Positions 50,830 through 53,629 of a stretch of 53,629 nucleotides of DNA are shown here, piece by piece (the stretch's first letter is position 1; every line of letters begins with the position of its first letter). Position numbers and translations under genes: made by a program. This DNA comes from Eubacterium sp. Its GTDB lineage: Bacteria; Bacillota; Clostridia; Lachnospirales; Lachnospiraceae. A model generated the notes under the pieces. That model was not told the DNA's origin, did no database searches, and saw only the letters and a program-made list of their open reading frames with translations. The DNA is taken from the NCBI GenBank assembly GCA_017430325.1, contig JAFRNE010000023.1, positions 1-53,629 on the forward strand, given 5' to 3'.

Positions 50830-51438
50830 TCATAAGCTCTTCTCTCCAATCTTGTTTTCATAATACTCAATCAATTGTTCTTCATATTTTTTCATTTTTC
50901 TCGAATACATATCCCAATAAAAATACCTTTGCAAACAGATCGACGCGCATTTCCATGATACGTTAAAATATTTAATAATATCATTAGCCGATTGACAATT
51001 ATACATACCTAATAACGGTGATGGTACTAATGCATATCCAGCATAATAGTTTGCCACCATTTCCGCCAGAACACTATCCACTTTATGGTTCATCCTGATA
51101 TGTCCAATTTCATGCATTATTGTAAATGCATCATGTTCCTCACAAGAGGAATCAATATCATTTATATATATGACATATGTATTTTCTTTAGAATCATATA
51201 TTGATAGGCCTTCTCGTTTTTTAACTCCCATTCTACCTGCATTCCTTAACGCACGTAAATCCGCGTCACTTAAGTCCAATTCAGAAAATCGGATCACACA
51301 AAACCCTAGCTTTCTCGCAACCTCATACGCATCAACAGGCACTGACAACCCTAATTCAATGTGCAATTGCACAACATCTTTCTCAATTCTATCATATAGT
51401 TTTTGTGGAATTTCAACTCTAATATCATTGTTTTCCAT
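50830..51438 (-). CDS. ImmA/IrrE-family metallopeptidase
   Basis: 202 residues. HEIGH (in FTIMHEIGHIRMNH) is the zinc motif; a downstream Glu is in LAEMVANYYAGYALVP. These proteases cut XRE repressors upon a signal, as in ICEBs1. Its start overlaps the XRE gene end by 14 bp, giving a repressor/anti-repressor pair beside cassette 3. Confidence 0.88.
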   Translation of the reverse strand: MENNDIRVEIPQKLYDRIEKDVVQLHIELGLSVPVDAYEVARKLGFCVIRFSELDLSDADLRALRNAGRMGVKKREGLSIYDSKENTYVIYINDIDSSCEEHDAFTIMHEIGHIRMNHKVDSVLAEMVANYYAGYALVPSPLLGMYNCQSANDIIKYFNVSWKCASICLQRYFYWDMYSRKMKKYEEQLIEYYENKIGEKSL

Positions 51439-51739
51439 TATTCAACAACACCTTAATTAGTTTTGTTTTTTCTTCATCCGTCATTGTCGACGTCCCTCTT
51501 GCTACCAATCTATAAGTTTCTTCGAAAGACTCCTTGTCAGATTTTCCTGTTAATAAATAATCTGTCGTAGTGTTTAATGCCGTTGCCATATTGGCTATTG
51601 TTTCCATTTTAGGCTCTCGGTCATCTTTTAAATACCTGGACAACGCTGTTTCAGATACTCCCACCATTGCAGCAAACTCTCTTTGTGTGTAACCAATTTC
51701 CTCTAGCAAAGCTAAAACTCTTCTTCCAAATCCCTGCAT
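51425..51739 (-). CDS. XRE-family transcriptional repressor
   Basis: 104 residues. Helix-turn-helix YTQREFAAMVGVSETALSRYLKDDREPKMETIANMA; short C-terminal tail. Probable partner and substrate of the ImmA/IrrE protease. A promoter with TTGACA and TATACT lies just upstream. Confidence 0.9.
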   Translation of the reverse strand: MQGFGRRVLALLEEIGYTQREFAAMVGVSETALSRYLKDDREPKMETIANMATALNTTTDYLLTGKSDKESFEETYRLVARGTSTMTDEEKTKLIKVLLNNGKQ

Positions 51740-51761
51740 GTAGCCACCTCCCTATGGTTAA

Positions 51762-51791
51762 AGTATAAATCGCAGCTTGCCATTTTGTCAA
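51762..51791 (-). promoter_or_regulatory. Promoter of the XRE-ImmA pair
   Basis: On the minus strand TTGACA (51791-51786), 18-bp spacer and TATACT (51767-51762), 22 bp from the XRE ATG. Confidence 0.65.
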
Positions 51792-51834
51792 GTATGCATT
51801 TCCATTTTTTTCATCATGCATGAATATAAAACAA

Positions 51835-51865
51835 AATGGAAGCCCCATTATGTAAGGCTTCCATT
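51835..51865 (-). terminator. Terminator after the lipoprotein gene
   Basis: AATGGAAGCC / GGCTTCCATT perfect 10-bp stem, followed on the minus strand by TTTGTTTTAT. It separates the lipoprotein gene from the XRE gene. Confidence 0.85.
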
Positions 51866-51894
51866 AGTATTATTATAAAAACCGCCACACGGTA

Positions 51895-53466
51895 TTAGTC
51901 CTCCGGTTTTGCAGGAGGCTCGCCGCCATCTCCACTGGGACCGCCATTTCCGTCAGGTTTTTCACCTCCCGGTCCAGCGTTTTGTCCATTACCACTTCCA
52001 CCTGAGCCTCCTGAAGAAAGTGTCAGTTTCTCGCCGGCAGAAGCAGTACCTTCGGTATAGGCTGTACCGTTTACATATAGAGTGTGTCCATTAAGATCTA
52101 TCGAATCGACGTCGCAGGTCAGTGATGTGATGTATGAATCTGCAGCAAGCTTCCACACAGAACCTCCGCTGATCTCAACATAAACCTCACCTTCCGCTCC
52201 ATCTGGATTAACAGCTCCTTCAAAATCAGAACCATCGCTGAGATAAAGATTGAGTTTTGATACACTGTCAACAAGAATATCGCCGTCTATCACCTGATCC
52301 GAAGCATAAAGATTAACCTTTCCACCGTTTGAGCCTTCACTGCCCCATCCGGCAGCAGCCGCTCTTAAGAATACTCCCTCAGCGTCCTCATTTACTATCT
52401 CCGCATCCGTAAGATTAATATCTGCAACCGTATTATTTACGAAGAAAATATCACCATTTTTATTTACAAGCATTCCACCATTCATGGTAAATGCAGCGTC
52501 TCCTTCGGCCGCATCTCCCGACATGGACTGATATATCATAACCGCCTGATAATATGATGATTTATCACTGTTCTTAGAATTATTGTCAGCTGTCAGTGTA
52601 ACATCATTAAGCGTTACCGAATTCTTGCCTTCAACCACAACGCCCTGTGAAGAAGTTGAAGTAAGCAGAGCATCATTAACAGTAATATCTGCGGTTGAGT
52701 ATATTGCAGGAGAGCCCGTTCCATCAGTTATATATTCACCGCCCGTCACAGTCACTGTTCCACCGCCTCTGTCGGAACGGATCGCAGCCGACGAGTTACC
52801 GGTCGTATGTATGTAAAGATTCGTTGCATTCATCGTACCGCCACCGGTCGTCATCAGTCCGCCGGAGCAGTTTCCGCTCGTCTCTATGACCGAATCACTG
52901 ATATTTACCGTTGTGCCCTCTCCATAAGAAAATACACCATTGGCATGCTTTCCGTCAGAATTAACAACTATCTCACTGAGACTGAGGGTCGCGCCGTTCG
53001 TTGCAAATATAGTCGCGTTTTCGCCATAGAAATCCGCCTCATCACCATCAGCCTCACCGGTCTTCTCCACCTTAATATTACTGTACTCAGCAGTTTCACC
53101 ATCTGCAAGTATTGCGTGCCCGCCATCCGCATCGTTGGTTATGGTTTCATTTATTTCCATATTATCTTTATCCGGGACAGTAGAAATACCGGTTTCTGCT
53201 GTAATATCTTCTGTGTTATCTTTCGTATCATCAGCTGTAACATCCGTATCATCTCCGGCAGCATCAGTAAGTTCTGCATCTTCTCCCAATGCGGCTGTAG
53301 TATCAGCCAGCTCTGTATCCTCTGTCACTACGGTTGTTATTTCAGTTGTCTGGGTTGCTGTCGTCGCAGCCTCTTTATCGTCATTCTTCCCGCACGCGGC
53401 GAGGCTGAGCATCATCGCCATCGCTATTCCTGCCGCTATCTTTCTTCTGTATCTTTTCGCCTTCAT
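51895..53466 (-). CDS. Secreted lipoprotein with parallel beta-helix repeats
   Basis: 523 residues. Lipobox LAAC with Cys25 after a basic N-terminus and hydrophobic stretch. A Thr/Asp/Glu-rich linker (to about 110) leads to a series of short beta-strand turns with G-x-N/D steps (ILADGETAEYSNIKVEKTGEAD, GGTMNATNLYIHTTGNSSAAIRSDRGGGTVTVTGG), the pattern of a right-handed beta-helix. The tail is Gly/Ser/Pro-rich. Probably a surface adhesin or polysaccharide-binding protein. The IS end at 53496 sits 30 bp before its start and cuts it from any upstream promoter. Confidence 0.82.
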   Translation of the reverse strand: MKAKRYRRKIAAGIAMAMMLSLAACGKNDDKEAATTATQTTEITTVVTEDTELADTTAALGEDAELTDAAGDDTDVTADDTKDNTEDITAETGISTVPDKDNMEINETITNDADGGHAILADGETAEYSNIKVEKTGEADGDEADFYGENATIFATNGATLSLSEIVVNSDGKHANGVFSYGEGTTVNISDSVIETSGNCSGGLMTTGGGTMNATNLYIHTTGNSSAAIRSDRGGGTVTVTGGEYITDGTGSPAIYSTADITVNDALLTSTSSQGVVVEGKNSVTLNDVTLTADNNSKNSDKSSYYQAVMIYQSMSGDAAEGDAAFTMNGGMLVNKNGDIFFVNNTVADINLTDAEIVNEDAEGVFLRAAAAGWGSEGSNGGKVNLYASDQVIDGDILVDSVSKLNLYLSDGSDFEGAVNPDGAEGEVYVEISGGSVWKLAADSYITSLTCDVDSIDLNGHTLYVNGTAYTEGTASAGEKLTLSSGGSGGSGNGQNAGPGGEKPDGNGGPSGDGGEPPAKPED

Positions 53467-53538
53467 TTATTTATCCTCCTACTCGTATTTGGTAGTGTCA
53501 AGTTGACACCCCGTTTTTAGTACTAAATCCTTTATTTT

Positions 53539-53577
53539 TCGGGAGGTTTAAATAAAAAGAGCATTTACCTCCCTTTT
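53539..53577 (+). terminator. Terminator inside the IS left end
   Basis: GGGAGGT / ACCTCCC followed by TTTTT on the plus strand. It should block transcription entering the element from outside. Confidence 0.65.
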
Positions 53578-53628
53578 TCGGTATAATGTCATTGGCTAAA
53601 ATCACATCCCGAAAGGAGTTAAATGCTC
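53559..53628 (+). promoter_or_regulatory. Inverted repeat that can mask the transposase ribosome site and start
   Basis: GAGCATTTACCTCC (53559-53572) is the reverse complement (one mismatch) of GGAGTTAAATGCTC (53615-53628), which contains the GGAG site and the ATG. TATAAT at 53582-53587 lies between the arms, so an internal transcript would lack the first arm. Confidence 0.6.
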
Positions 53629-53629
53629 A

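Larger units (their letters stand above)
53496..53629 (+). mobile_element. Left end of an IS21-like insertion sequence
   Basis: TGTCAAGTTGACACC at 53496 is an inverted-repeat-like end with 5'-TG. It is followed by a hairpin terminator and, at 53623, ATG-CTC with AAAGGAG, the start of a transposase that runs out of the window. The length of the 5' leader and the end sequence suggest IS21, but only three codons are visible, so the family is tentative. Confidence 0.5.

Overview
The window reads as a chromosome segment from a low-to-mid-GC Gram-positive anaerobe, most likely a Lachnospiraceae/Clostridia member. This is judged from gene content (NfnAB transhydrogenase, a GGGtGRT protein beside a NifU-like scaffold, DUF4037, VanW, YitT, a SAM-I riboswitch before metK) and from strong GGAGG ribosome sites. 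Almost every gene lies on the minus strand. No rRNA, tRNA or CRISPR array was seen.

Layout. 1-5 kb is an accessory, decayed region: the tail of an IS110-type transposase, two broken paralogous copies of a PLD-nuclease/helicase gene, and between them a three-gene cassette (DUF4417, toxin-like, putative immunity) plus a winged-helix gene. 5-8.5 kb carries a C_GCAxxG protein, an SDR enzyme, two nucleotidyltransferases and a stand-alone Rpn-like C-terminal fragment. 8.7-12.3 kb holds a second cassette and an XRE/ImmA-PIN module. 12.4-48.8 kb is core genome: GGGtGRT/NifU-like, Lrp plus aminotransferase, HypE-like, VanW, a heterodimeric ABC exporter, nth, DUF815, pepD, NfnAB, plsC-like, DUF4037, YitT, envelope proteins, metG, murA, pyrBI, a large unknown protein, an SNF symporter, an unusual carbamoyltransferase and metK. 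49-51.8 kb is accessory again: a third cassette (EndoU RNase toxin, immunity, frameshifted DUF4417) and an XRE/ImmA pair. The window ends with a beta-helical lipoprotein and the left end of an IS21-like element.

Main discovery candidate. All three cassettes share a layout not explained by the protein genes. (i) Each is a tight minus-strand operon of toxin-like, immunity-like and DUF4417 genes. (ii) Each is preceded by a 19-24 codon hydrophobic leader ORF that contains the Shine-Dalgarno of the first cassette gene and runs past its start. (iii) Each has, divergently on the plus strand, a small-RNA-like unit: a sigma70-type promoter with exactly 17 bp between boxes, a transcript of about 70-82 nt and a hairpin terminator with a T-run. 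(iv) In each unit one arm of an inverted repeat lies inside the promoter spacer and the other inside the predicted RNA; the arm sequences differ between loci but complementarity is kept. (v) Each unit sits between the cassette and the 3' end of a gene in or beside a regulator module (winged helix; XRE-ImmA/PIN; XRE/ImmA). This looks like an RNA-associated, mobile toxin-immunity module. Its function is unproven.

Other notable items are two short 3'-end gene duplications (one supplies the next gene's ribosome site), a 15-bp minisatellite, TTGAC direct repeats upstream of a winged-helix gene, and an insertion sequence whose transposase start can be masked by an upstream inverted repeat.
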